Shown here: positions 7,410-16,098 of the stretch, in pieces
Numbering within the stretch: position 1 is the stretch's first letter
Layout of the letters: every line of letters begins with the position of its first letter
Assembly (NCBI GenBank): GCA_025358395.1
Contig: JANYJT010000043.1
Coordinates: 1-23,948 of the forward strand
DNA from: Bacteroidia bacterium
GTDB lineage: Bacteria > Bacteroidota > Bacteroidia > Bacteroidales > Prolixibacteraceae
DNA length: 23,948 nucleotides
Reading direction: 5' to 3'
Made by a program: the position numbers and the translations under genes
Notes under the pieces: model-generated
Database searches by the model: none
Told to the model about the DNA's origin: nothing
What the model saw: the letters and a program-made list of their open reading frames with translations, nothing else

Positions 7410-9641
7410 ATGCATACGAGGAGAAAATTTATCAAAATTGGTGCACTTGGAATAGGAGCCACAGCTTTGACAGGGGGAGTGGCCAACTGGGTGGTTGGTC
7501 GTCCGACAAAAACTGATTTGAAACAAACCCAGGGATTGAGAATTGTGCCAACCTATTGTGAAGTCTGTTTCTGGAAATGTGCCGGATGGGCTTATGTTAC
7601 ACCAGAAGGCAAAATTCAGAAAATAATTGGAAATTCTGATGATCCGCAGTGCAATGGTCGTCTCTGTCCCCGTGGAACCGGTGGTGTTGGCATGTTTTCT
7701 GATCCTGACCGGTTGAAGAAGCCATTGATTCGTGTTACTAAAAATGGAGAACAAACCTATCGGGAAGCCGGTTGGGAAGAAGCACTGGATTTTGTGGCGC
7801 TCAAAATGAAAGAAATTGCTTCCAAGCACGGACCTGAAAGTATGGCCTTATTCAACCATGGAAGTTCAGGTAAGTATTTCACCCATCTGCTTAACGCATT
7901 TGGCTCCAACAATGTAGCAGCACCTTCTTTTGCCCAATGTCGCGGACCGCGTGACACAGGTTTTGAACTCACTTTTGGCGAATCCGTCAGTAGTCCGGAA
8001 GTAACGGATATCCGTGATACGCAATGCCTGGTTTTGATTGGCTCACATCTTGGTGAGAACATGCACAATGGCCAGGTACAGGAAATGTCTGAAGCAATAG
8101 ACCATGGCGCTGTCATCATTACGGTTGATCCGCGACTGTCAACAGCGGCAAGTAAATCCAAATACTGGTTGCCGATAAAGCCATCATCAGATATAGCCCT
8201 TTTGTTGGCCTGGATCCATGTGCTTATTTACGACGATTTGTACAACAAGGAATATGTGTCCAAGTATGCCGAAGGCTTGAATGAACTTAAGGAACATGTA
8301 AAAACGTATACACCCGAATGGGCTTATGGAATCACGACCATCAAACCTGAATTAATCCGTCATACTGCGCGGGAAATGGCCAATGCTGCACCTTCAGTGA
8401 TTATACATCCTGGTAGGCACACGACCTGGTATGGCGATGATGTGCAACGCTCAAGAGCTATAGCCATTTTGAATGGTTTGTTGGGAGCCTGGGGAAGCAG
8501 GGGTGGAATATTCTTTAAAGAGGGTATTAAAATACCTGAATTTCCGCGGCCTGCATATCCAAAACCAGCCTGGTCGTGGCAAGACACACTCACCGGCAGA
8601 TATCCTTTTGCCAAAGAAGCGGTGACCAATACGATCATTGAAGCATCCATTCCCGGATCAGGTAAGGAACATTTAATTAAAGGCTGGATCGTCTCCGGAA
8701 CCAACCTTGTTGTTTCTATTCCGTTGAAAAAATTATTGATGGATGCCATGCAATCGCTTGATCTGTTGGTTGTCGTTGATACCATGCCCATGGAAATTAC
8801 GGGTTACGCAGATGTAGTATTACCCGAATGTACCTATCTGGAAAGGCATGATGATTTGCGTGCTACATCCCACCGTGAGCCAACGATAGCGCTGAGAATG
8901 CCTGCTGTTGAGCCACAATATGAAACGAAACCTGCCTGGTGGATTTCGAAACAGATCGGTGAGCGGCTGGGCCTTGGTTCTTACTATAACTACAAAGATT
9001 TCAAAGAAGTGCTTGATTGGCAATTGAAACAAGTTGGTTCATCTCTCAAGGAAATGGAAGGAATCGGTCTTAAAAAATATCCAAGGAAAACTCCTGTTTA
9101 TATTGTCCCAGGAGAGGATTACAAATTCAAGACTGCATCCGGCAAAATACAGCTTGACTCGATGGAACTGAAATCTGCAGGCTTTGATTCAATGCCTGTC
9201 TATACGCCTCATCCGCAACCCGATGATGGTTATTACCGGCTGATTTATGGACGAGCACCCATGCATACATTCAGCAGGACTGCCAACAACAGAAACCTCG
9301 TGGCACTGATGCCGGAAAATTCAGTTTGGGTAAATCCTCAGGTGGCAGAAATATGGGGGTTGAGGAAGGATCAGCATGTCTGGCTGAAGAACCAGGACGG
9401 TGTTGTTTCCAACTTCTCAGTTAAGGTGCGTATTACAGAACGAATCAGATGGGATTCAATATACATCGTGCATGGATTTGGTCACCACCACAAACCCTTG
9501 ACCTATGCGTTTGGACGAGGTGTAAATGATACTGAATTAATAACTCGTGTGGCAACCGATCCCATCATGGGAGGAACCGGAATGCGCGGAAATTTTGTTA
9601 CTTTCATTAAAACTGAACCAAAGAAGGGAGTTAAACTATGA
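7410..9641 (+). CDS. psrA: Psr/Phs-type molybdopterin oxidoreductase, catalytic subunit
   Basis: The 743-residue protein starts with a Tat signal (TRRKFIKIG, then a hydrophobic run to about residue 30), so it folds in the cytoplasm and is exported. A [4Fe-4S] motif follows, with C50, C53, C57 and C86 in the CX2CX3C...LCPRG arrangement. C177, in AQCRGPRDTG, is in the position of the molybdenum ligand of PsrA/PhsA enzymes, and its being Cys agrees with that branch. The C-terminal molybdopterin-dinucleotide-binding domain (about residues 610-735) contains MHTFSRTANNRNL and FGHHH. The length fits polysulfide and thiosulfate reductases. The YeeE transporters and rhodanese-fold gene downstream favour a sulfur substrate, but tetrathionate, arsenate or another oxyanion cannot be excluded. 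It overlaps the next gene by ATGA, implying translational coupling. Confidence 0.88.
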   Translation: MHTRRKFIKIGALGIGATALTGGVANWVVGRPTKTDLKQTQGLRIVPTYCEVCFWKCAGWAYVTPEGKIQKIIGNSDDPQCNGRLCPRGTGGVGMFSDPDRLKKPLIRVTKNGEQTYREAGWEEALDFVALKMKEIASKHGPESMALFNHGSSGKYFTHLLNAFGSNNVAAPSFAQCRGPRDTGFELTFGESVSSPEVTDIRDTQCLVLIGSHLGENMHNGQVQEMSEAIDHGAVIITVDPRLSTAASKSKYWLPIKPSSDIALLLAWIHVLIYDDLYNKEYVSKYAEGLNELKEHVKTYTPEWAYGITTIKPELIRHTAREMANAAPSVIIHPGRHTTWYGDDVQRSRAIAILNGLLGAWGSRGGIFFKEGIKIPEFPRPAYPKPAWSWQDTLTGRYPFAKEAVTNTIIEASIPGSGKEHLIKGWIVSGTNLVVSIPLKKLLMDAMQSLDLLVVVDTMPMEITGYADVVLPECTYLERHDDLRATSHREPTIALRMPAVEPQYETKPAWWISKQIGERLGLGSYYNYKDFKEVLDWQLKQVGSSLKEMEGIGLKKYPRKTPVYIVPGEDYKFKTASGKIQLDSMELKSAGFDSMPVYTPHPQPDDGYYRLIYGRAPMHTFSRTANNRNLVALMPENSVWVNPQVAEIWGLRKDQHVWLKNQDGVVSNFSVKVRITERIRWDSIYIVHGFGHHHKPLTYAFGRGVNDTELITRVATDPIMGGTGMRGNFVTFIKTEPKKGVKL

Positions 9642-10171
9642 GATATGCGATGGCATTGGATACGCGGAAATGCGTCGGCTGCAGCGATTGCGTGGTTGCC
9701 TGCCAGACCGAAAACAACGTACCCCTGGGATTTTGTCGTGATTGGGTAAAGGAAGTGGTCGACGGAACCTATCCCAATGTAAGCATAGAGCTACGGTCTG
9801 AACGATGTAACCATTGTGCCAATTCTCCTTGTGTTCGTTGCTGTCCCACAGGTGCCAGTCATTTTGAAGAGGGTGGCATTGTTCTGGTTGAACACAATAA
9901 ATGCATTGGCTGTGGCGCATGCATTGAGTCCTGTCCATATGAAGCCAGGTATTCACACCCGGATGGGTATGTGGATAAATGTACCTTTTGCATCCATCGG
10001 GTTCGGGAAGGTTTGGATCCGGCTTGCACAAGTGTTTGCCCTACCAAATGCATCTATTTTGGTGATATTGATGATCCTAATTCAAGGATAGTAAACATTC
10101 TGAAGAACAGGAAATTTAAGTCCCTGGCTCCTGAAGCTGGCACAAAGCCGCAAATATTTTATCTCCTGTAA
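9638..10171 (+). CDS. psrB: Four-cluster ferredoxin subunit of the Psr-type enzyme
   Basis: The 177-residue iron-sulfur protein has four Cys groups: 12/15/18/22, 57/60/65/69, 89/92/95/99 and 115/118/130/134. These correspond to four [4Fe-4S] clusters in the PsrB/DmsB/NrfC family. It lacks a signal peptide, as expected for a subunit exported together with the Tat-tagged catalytic subunit. It would carry electrons between the membrane quinone-binding subunit and the molybdenum site. The start overlaps the stop of the preceding gene by four bases. One further Cys (138) and an adjacent C68 are not needed for the standard clusters. Confidence 0.92.
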   Translation: MRYAMALDTRKCVGCSDCVVACQTENNVPLGFCRDWVKEVVDGTYPNVSIELRSERCNHCANSPCVRCCPTGASHFEEGGIVLVEHNKCIGCGACIESCPYEARYSHPDGYVDKCTFCIHRVREGLDPACTSVCPTKCIYFGDIDDPNSRIVNILKNRKFKSLAPEAGTKPQIFYLL

Positions 10172-10189
10172 CCGGTAAAATTCTCAAAA

Positions 10190-11131
10190 ATGAAGGAAGA
10201 ATTATTCGTGAGCGGGCGTAACATCCCGAATATTGACCCAACTCTGAACATCTGGCACTGGCAGATTCCGAGTTACCTGTTTCTGGGCGGATTGGCTGCC
10301 GGAATACTCTTTTTTGCCGGGATTTTTACCATTTTGGGCAAAGAGACCAAGATGGCAACCACTGTAAAAAGAGCACCCATGCTTGCCCCTTTTGCACTGA
10401 TGTTGGGCTTGTTTCTCCTCTTTTTGGATTTGAAACACAAACTTTGGTTCTGGCAGCTTTACACTACCATCCGACTTGAATCTCCGATGGGATGGGGGGC
10501 ATGGGTGTTGATGATTATGACGCCAATTTCCATAATCTGGTCAGCAAGTTATCTTACCGAGATATTCCCAAATTGGGACTGGAAATTCAGATTCCTCAAA
10601 ACATGTGAAACCTGGGTTATTAAAAACAGGATACTAATTGCCTGGCCGATGACCATTTATGCCGTTATTTTAGGAATCTATACCGGTATTTTACTTTCCG
10701 CTTTCAATGCAAGACCTTTGTGGAATACATCCATTTTGGGTCCTCTGTTTTTGGTCTCTGGTATGTCGACCGGTGCAGCAGTCATCCTCCTGATGAGCAA
10801 GGATCATAAGGAAAGGAAAATCATGGGCCGTATTGACATTCTACTCATTTTGATTGAATTATTCTTTATTACCCACCTGTTTATGGGATTTAAAGCAGGA
10901 TCAGAAGCGCAAATAAATGCGGTCAATCTGTTTTTAGGAGGGAGCTTCACCGCCCCGTTTTTCACTTTCGTTGTCATCCTTGGGCTTCTATTCCCTGCGT
11001 TACTCGAGGTTTTGGAATTGCGGGGGTTCAAAGTCCCCATTGTTATTCCGGCTATATTAATACTTGTGGGGGGATTGATCTTCAGGTTTTTGATTGTGGA
11101 AGCTGGTCAGATTACGCGGTATTTGTATTGA
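10190..11131 (+). CDS. psrC: NrfD/PsrC-family quinone-interacting membrane subunit
   Basis: The 313-residue protein is strongly hydrophobic with about eight or nine membrane helices. It begins with the family-typical segment WHWQIPSYLFLGGLAAGILF, in which the first helix carries GGLAAG. PsrC/NrfD proteins anchor the molybdenum and ferredoxin subunits and exchange electrons with menaquinone. It lies 18 bp after the ferredoxin gene, completing a three-subunit PsrABC-type enzyme. No heme ligands or cysteine motif are evident, as expected for this class. Confidence 0.9.
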   Translation: MKEELFVSGRNIPNIDPTLNIWHWQIPSYLFLGGLAAGILFFAGIFTILGKETKMATTVKRAPMLAPFALMLGLFLLFLDLKHKLWFWQLYTTIRLESPMGWGAWVLMIMTPISIIWSASYLTEIFPNWDWKFRFLKTCETWVIKNRILIAWPMTIYAVILGIYTGILLSAFNARPLWNTSILGPLFLVSGMSTGAAVILLMSKDHKERKIMGRIDILLILIELFFITHLFMGFKAGSEAQINAVNLFLGGSFTAPFFTFVVILGLLFPALLEVLELRGFKVPIVIPAILILVGGLIFRFLIVEAGQITRYLY

Positions 11132-11153
11132 AAAATTTTAAACAAAAAAAGTC

Positions 11154-11681
11154 ATGGGAAAAAATTTTAATGGCGGGTCTCGCTATCTTAATCCCTACCT
11201 GGGAGGGGTGATCCTGGGCACGGTACTGCTACTCTCTTTTTACTTATCAGGACGTGGGCTTGGGGCCAGTGGCGCAGTAAAAAATACAGTAGCCGCAACT
11301 GTGAATGTCATTGCGCCGCAGCATGTCGGGGAATCATCCTATTATTCACAATTCGCTGGAGGTGACAAGAAGCCTATGAATAATTGGCTTGTATATGAGG
11401 TGATTGGGGCTTTTGCCGGTGCTTTTTTTTCGGGACTTGTTTTTAATAGGTTGAAATTCAAGGTCGAACATTCTCCGAAGATTACTTCGCGCCGTCGGCT
11501 TATTTTCGCAATTTCCGGTGGACTGATTTTTGGATTTGGTTCACAACTTGCAAAGGGCTGCACAAGCGGAGCAGCATTGAGTGGAATGGCAGTCTTATCA
11601 CTTGGTGGATATATTACCATGATTGCCATCTTCGGAACTGCTTTCATTGCAGCCTGGATTTTCAGAAAGAACTGGATTTAA
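11154..11681 (+). CDS. YeeE/YedE-family sulfur-compound transporter, first half
   Basis: The 175-residue membrane protein has about four or five helices and the YeeE/YedE signature KGCTSGAALSGMA. The Cys of this signature is the only cysteine in the protein. Family members such as TsuA import thiosulfate, and conserved cysteines line the path. Full-length transporters contain two such halves. Here they are two adjacent genes 18 bp apart, so the pair probably works as a heterodimer. A polar loop at about residues 40-75 connects the first two helices. Its place in the Psr-type operon suggests it moves the substrate or product of that enzyme. Confidence 0.85.
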   Translation: MGKNFNGGSRYLNPYLGGVILGTVLLLSFYLSGRGLGASGAVKNTVAATVNVIAPQHVGESSYYSQFAGGDKKPMNNWLVYEVIGAFAGAFFSGLVFNRLKFKVEHSPKITSRRRLIFAISGGLIFGFGSQLAKGCTSGAALSGMAVLSLGGYITMIAIFGTAFIAAWIFRKNWI

Positions 11682-11699
11682 CTATTTAAAATATAAATC

Positions 11700-12293
11700 A
11701 TGATTGGACCTATCATTTCATCAGGATTAGTCTCCCCGGCATGGGATAATATTTTTGCCGTTTTCCTTGGTATGGGATTTGGTTTCGCATTGGAGTCTTC
11801 GGGCTTTTCCTCCTCGCGCAAGATAATTGGTACTTTTTTCGGCTATGATTTTGTCGTTGTCAAAGTATTCTTCACCGCAGCCATTGTTGCCTCATTGGGT
11901 TTGTTATATCTCAACCATCTGGGACTTTTGGATTACAGCCTTTTATACATCCAGCCAACTTTCATGGCCTCCGCGATTGTCGGCGGAATCATCATGGGAA
12001 TCGGTTTTGCAATGGGTGGCTTTTGCCCCGGAACCAGTGTATGCGCGGCAGCAATCGGACGCCTCGACGGCCTGGCTTTCTTTGGCGGAATGTTTATCGG
12101 AGTATTTCTATTTTCTGAAACCTTCCCATGGTGGGAAAATATCTATTACAGCGGCTCGCAAGGAGCAAAAATGATCAATACTGTTTTCGGAATCTCTCCC
12201 GAGTTATTTACTTTCCTCCTTGTCATCATAGCAATTGGCATGTTTTATGGTGCCGGATGGGTGCAAGGGAAAGTAAAAAAAATCGAATATTAG
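11700..12293 (+). CDS. YeeE/YedE-family sulfur-compound transporter, second half
   Basis: The 197-residue membrane protein has about five or six helices and carries the second YeeE/YedE signature, GGFCPGTSVCAAAIGRLDG, with the protein's only two cysteines. The first helices (AVFLGMGFGFALESSGFSSSRKIIG) also match the repeat of the family. Together with the preceding gene it makes up one transporter equivalent with three signature cysteines. This is the number implicated in thiosulfate passage in single-chain YeeE. The distance to the next gene is 11 bp. Confidence 0.87.
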   Translation: MIGPIISSGLVSPAWDNIFAVFLGMGFGFALESSGFSSSRKIIGTFFGYDFVVVKVFFTAAIVASLGLLYLNHLGLLDYSLLYIQPTFMASAIVGGIIMGIGFAMGGFCPGTSVCAAAIGRLDGLAFFGGMFIGVFLFSETFPWWENIYYSGSQGAKMINTVFGISPELFTFLLVIIAIGMFYGAGWVQGKVKKIEY

Positions 12294-12304
12294 CTGTTTT
12301 CATT

Positions 12305-12928
12305 ATGAGAAAAAATTACATATTACTCTCAGTCCTAATTATCGTTCTTGCCTTGGGTCTGGTTATCCTACCTAAAAAGGAGGTTAGAAAAGTAACGGAT
12401 TTCTCGAAGTTACCAGGAGCAATTGCTGAAAGATCACGCTTTTTGACTGTTGATCAGGTAGCCCACCGAATCATTGAAAACGATCCGACTTTACAATTAA
12501 TAGACTTACGCGATGCCGTTCAATTCAGGAAATTTGCTTTGCAGGGTGCTATGAACATTCATCCGGATTCACTGTTGAGCTTGTCTTCAACCGAACTTTT
12601 CAACCAACCCGGGAAAGATAAAGTTTTGTATGCGAATGATGATCTTACATCTGAGCAAATCGGACTAATATTCTCCCGGTTTTCATCTGCCAGAATGTAC
12701 ATGATGAAGGGCGGATTGAACGAATGGACCAATACCATCCTCAGGGAACAAACCCCTTCTGCAACTGCCTCATCCTCAGAACTCGATCTAATCAACTTTC
12801 GAAATGCAGCACGCCAGTATTTTACAGGTGAGAGTAATATTACCAACGTTTCAGTTGCTCCGAAAACCAGTGAGAAAATTACAATTACACGCAAAGCCCC
12901 GGCAGCATCCTCAGGTGGCGGCTGCTGA
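12305..12928 (+). CDS. Membrane-anchored rhodanese-fold protein lacking the active-site Cys, with a C-terminal GGGC tail
   Basis: The 207-residue product has one N-terminal membrane helix (about residues 5-22). A rhodanese domain follows (about 46-145), recognisable by LQLIDLRDAVQF, GAMNIHPDSL and the closing MKGGLNEW. The active-site loop that should begin with Cys reads VLYANDDLTSEQ, with Ala at position 110, so classical sulfurtransferase chemistry by that Cys is impossible. The only cysteine in the whole protein is the last residue (207), at the end of a Pro/Ala/Ser/Gly-rich tail, APAASSGGGC. This recalls the swinging-arm Cys of SoxY, but the role here is inference. The start at 12305 is chosen because it directly precedes the membrane helix; the frame is open further upstream inside the preceding gene. 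It sits between the sulfur transporters and the NTPase fusion. Confidence 0.82.
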   Translation: MRKNYILLSVLIIVLALGLVILPKKEVRKVTDFSKLPGAIAERSRFLTVDQVAHRIIENDPTLQLIDLRDAVQFRKFALQGAMNIHPDSLLSLSSTELFNQPGKDKVLYANDDLTSEQIGLIFSRFSSARMYMMKGGLNEWTNTILREQTPSATASSSELDLINFRNAARQYFTGESNITNVSVAPKTSEKITITRKAPAASSGGGC

Positions 12929-12944
12929 AACTTGAAAATCACCC

Positions 12945-14696
12945 ATGAAATTGATCAGGCATTCGGCTTTAAACGCAATTTGGCTGAAAGCCACCGTCGT
13001 TGGCAGTTTATGGGCTTCGGTGGAAATCGTGGCGGGTAGTTTTCTTCACAATCTGCAGGTACCGCTGTCAGGGACTATCCTTACCGCTTTTGCTATTTTT
13101 CTGCTTGCAGCCTTTTCGCGAATTTGGAAAGGAACTGGCATTATCTGGCGTGCGGGAATTATTTGTGCGCTGATGAAATCCATTTCACCCAGTGCCGTGA
13201 TCATTGGCCCTATGGTTGGGATCATATCAGAAGCTTTTTTGTTTGAACTTGCTTTGATGCTACTTGGAAAGAATCTTGCCGGAGTAATGGTCGGAGGAGC
13301 CATCACGGCAGTCAGTGCCATTGTCCATAAATTTTTTACCCTGCTTATTCTCTACGGTTTTGACCTGATACGTATACTTGATTCTCTTTATCAATATGCT
13401 GTTAAACAACTAAATATCCATGGAATAAATCCCTTGGATATGATAGGTATTCTGGGCGCATTCTACATGTTTATTGGGATATTGTCGGCAACAGCCGGAT
13501 TTTTTGTCGGAAGAAATTACCTTAAATCAAATAAGTCATTTGATTCTTCTCGGGGAATAAAAATAAGGAGCGAAAAAAATAATTTAAGCACATCCGGGCA
13601 GCAGAAGTATGCTGTGATTTTTATTTTCTTTCATCTGATGTTCCTCTTTCTAATTTTGTGGTTGTTAAATCTGAATTATTATTTATCCGCAGCCACTGTT
13701 TCAACCATATATATTTTTGCCTGTCTTTACCGGTATCCCGCATCAATTTATCGTTTGAAAAAGCCAGCGGTATTATTGCAATTTTTCATCATTTTCATCG
13801 CAGCCGTTCTCATTTCGGATGTTTTGAAAATGAATAATCCAACAGGAGAAGGCGGATGGATCATTGGATTGAAAATGATAGCAAGAGCCGTCCTGATCAT
13901 CATCGGATTTGCGGCAATTAGTGTGGAACTAAAGAATCCATTGGTCAAAACAGTTTTGTATCAAAGGGGATTATCTAATTTATACCAATCACTTACATTG
14001 GCTTTTGGTGTTCTTCCAGATCTTATTGCCTCACTTTCAAACTCCGGACTGAGCATACTTAATCCGGTTTCCCTGACTTCTCATTTGCTTAATACTTCTC
14101 AAAATCTGGTTGAAATATTTAAAAATGAGCAAAAAAATCTGCCAACAGTCTTTGTGCTCTCAGATGATGTTGGTGAGGGGAAGACTACAATAGCTAGATC
14201 CCTGTCACTTTCTTTGGAGAATATGGGCTATTGCCCGGGAGGATTTCTTTCGGTTGGCATCGATGAGGGCTCAAATCGTGTGGGGTTTAAATTGGTTGAT
14301 TTAGGATCTACCCGGAATATTGTTTTATGCCAATCTATCTTTAAAGATGGTTGGCACAAGACTGGCAGGTATTTCTTTAATCCTGAGGCACTTGAATTGG
14401 GCAAGATAATTTTGAATCCCGCTAACCTTCAAGGAAAAGACTTTGTATTGATTGATGAAATTGGCCCACTTGAGTTGAATGACAAGGGCTGGTCGACCGC
14501 AATTGAAGAACTCTGTTCCCGCCTCCCTATACCCCAGGTCTGGATTGTGAGGAAAAGCCTTGTAAGTCAGGTTGTAAAAAAATGGAGAATTGGTGATGTA
14601 TACATATTTGACTTAAAACAAGATGGCGTCAAAGAAATAGAAACATCAATTCTTGAATCCTTCATGTATAAAACAAGGTCTGAGTCTTTAGTTTAA
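12945..14696 (+). CDS. Large membrane protein with C-terminal THEP1-type NTPase; ECF-transporter-like fusion
   Basis: The 583-residue protein has three parts. Residues 1-193 hold about six helices and resemble small-molecule-binding ECF S-components. Residues 220-330 hold about four or five more helices, followed by an amphipathic stretch (332-390) reminiscent of the coupling helices of EcfT/CbiQ. Residues 398-575 form a P-loop NTPase of the THEP1 family, with Walker A SDDVGEGKTT (K413) and Walker B FVLIDEIGPLEL (D504/E505). GGFLSVGIDEGSNRVGFKLVDL is the family hallmark. The NTPase call is firm. The S- and T-component reading rests on hydrophobic layout and position only. It is the last gene of the Psr-type operon, 16 bp after its neighbour. 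The substrate is unknown; a sulfur compound, metal or cofactor precursor are all possible. Confidence 0.72.
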   Translation: MKLIRHSALNAIWLKATVVGSLWASVEIVAGSFLHNLQVPLSGTILTAFAIFLLAAFSRIWKGTGIIWRAGIICALMKSISPSAVIIGPMVGIISEAFLFELALMLLGKNLAGVMVGGAITAVSAIVHKFFTLLILYGFDLIRILDSLYQYAVKQLNIHGINPLDMIGILGAFYMFIGILSATAGFFVGRNYLKSNKSFDSSRGIKIRSEKNNLSTSGQQKYAVIFIFFHLMFLFLILWLLNLNYYLSAATVSTIYIFACLYRYPASIYRLKKPAVLLQFFIIFIAAVLISDVLKMNNPTGEGGWIIGLKMIARAVLIIIGFAAISVELKNPLVKTVLYQRGLSNLYQSLTLAFGVLPDLIASLSNSGLSILNPVSLTSHLLNTSQNLVEIFKNEQKNLPTVFVLSDDVGEGKTTIARSLSLSLENMGYCPGGFLSVGIDEGSNRVGFKLVDLGSTRNIVLCQSIFKDGWHKTGRYFFNPEALELGKIILNPANLQGKDFVLIDEIGPLELNDKGWSTAIEELCSRLPIPQVWIVRKSLVSQVVKKWRIGDVYIFDLKQDGVKEIETSILESFMYKTRSESLV

Positions 14697-14830
14697 GGCC
14701 TTAATGGAGGAATCACCCTTTTCAATTTCTGCAGGTTTCAGATTAAACCAAATTTTAGTAATATTGTCAAAGTAGCTGAAAATAAACAAGCCGGAATTTA
14801 GCTGAATAAATTAATAAGATCCCAGGAGAA

Positions 14831-16075
14831 ATGATCAAATCTATCGTTTCCACACTTTTTTTATCCTTTATCCTCCTTACCGGAAGTGCACAAAGCAGGA
14901 ACCTGGGTTATTTTCTTAGCCTGGCCCATCAGAATTCCCCTTTACTCAAGGATTATCAAAACAAATTGCAGGCCAACCGTATTGATAGTCTTCGGTTGCG
15001 GGCAGGTCTGGGAGCTCAGGTCAATGCAATTAGCAACAACAACTATGCGCCTGTAATAAAAGGAGTTGGACAGGATGAAGCAATTACCAATGGAACCAAT
15101 ATTTTTGCAGCACTCTCTGTTTCTAAAGGAGTTATCAGTACCGGAAACTTGCAAAACCAGCTTCGGTCTATCGAATTGCAAAAGAGTTCCATTCTCATTC
15201 CGGCAAAAATATCTGAGCAGGATCTTAAGCGAAGTGTAACAGATCAATATATTGCCGTTTTCGGATTGATGCAGCAAGTGAATTTTTATGGAGAACTGCT
15301 TGATTTGATGCGGAAAGAGGAGATACTATTTAGAAAACTGACTTCTTCGGGTGTTTACAAACAGACAGATTTTCTCACTTTTGAGGTATTGATACAACAG
15401 CAGGAGCTGCAACTTGGACAAGTCCGAAATCAATATAAGAATGGATTCAGATCGTTAAATTATTTATGCGGCGAGGCTGATACCACAGTTTTCATGCTTG
15501 AAGATCCGTTGCTGAAACTTGAAAAATTGCCCGAACTTCAACACTCCATCTTTTACCAGCAGTTTGTAAGTGATAGCCTTAGCCTTTCCACTGCCAACAA
15601 ACAAATTGACTTTAACTATCAACCAAAATTGAACCTTTTGGGAGAATTTAGTTACAATTCATCTATGGTATACCAACCCTGGAAAAATTTTGGACCTAAC
15701 TTCGGCTTAAATTTATCTATTCCGATATACGACGGCCGTCAAAAAAAGATGCAACACGACCAGATTGCCCTTTCTGAACAAACGCGGCGAACTTACAGCG
15801 AGTTTTTCGCCAGACAATACCGACAGCAGATTAATCAGCTGTTACTTCAATTATCAGATAATCAGAAATATAAATTAAATATTGACAAACAAATTGCCTA
15901 TTCTCAGGCACTCGTAGAAGCCAACGGCAAACTTTTTCAAACCGGTGAGGTGAGTGTTACCGGATATTTCATAGCCATTTCCAGTTTGCTTACAACCAAA
16001 AATTTGTTGATTCAGAACCGAATTGAGAATTATCAGATTATCAATCAACTTAACTATTGGAGCAGAGAAAAATAG
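14831..16075 (+). CDS. TolC-like outer-membrane efflux protein
   Basis: The 414-residue protein has a Sec signal (residues 1-22, ending GSAQS). The two-repeat outer-membrane-efflux architecture is visible as long polar helical stretches (about 30-130, 165-235, 290-345, 360-410) with QL- and NQ-rich heptads. The usual PIYDGRQKK segment appears near residue 297. It would form the outer-membrane channel of the RND system encoded by the next two genes. The start codon has a nearby AGGAG (14824-14828). It is separated from the Psr-type operon by 134 bp and probably starts its own transcript, although no clean promoter is visible. Confidence 0.88.
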   Translation: MIKSIVSTLFLSFILLTGSAQSRNLGYFLSLAHQNSPLLKDYQNKLQANRIDSLRLRAGLGAQVNAISNNNYAPVIKGVGQDEAITNGTNIFAALSVSKGVISTGNLQNQLRSIELQKSSILIPAKISEQDLKRSVTDQYIAVFGLMQQVNFYGELLDLMRKEEILFRKLTSSGVYKQTDFLTFEVLIQQQELQLGQVRNQYKNGFRSLNYLCGEADTTVFMLEDPLLKLEKLPELQHSIFYQQFVSDSLSLSTANKQIDFNYQPKLNLLGEFSYNSSMVYQPWKNFGPNFGLNLSIPIYDGRQKKMQHDQIALSEQTRRTYSEFFARQYRQQINQLLLQLSDNQKYKLNIDKQIAYSQALVEANGKLFQTGEVSVTGYFIAISSLLTTKNLLIQNRIENYQIINQLNYWSREK

Positions 16076-16098
16076 CAACAACTAAAAATATTAAATCC

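Noticed and set aside
7395..7829. Minus-strand frame overlapping the Tat signal and FeS motif of the Psr-type gene
   Set aside because: Antisense shadow of a strongly supported gene.
14693..14704. Palindrome TTAAGGCCTTAA at the end of the NTPase fusion gene
   Set aside because: It has no loop and no T-run and overlaps the stop codon; a chance palindrome is the simplest reading.
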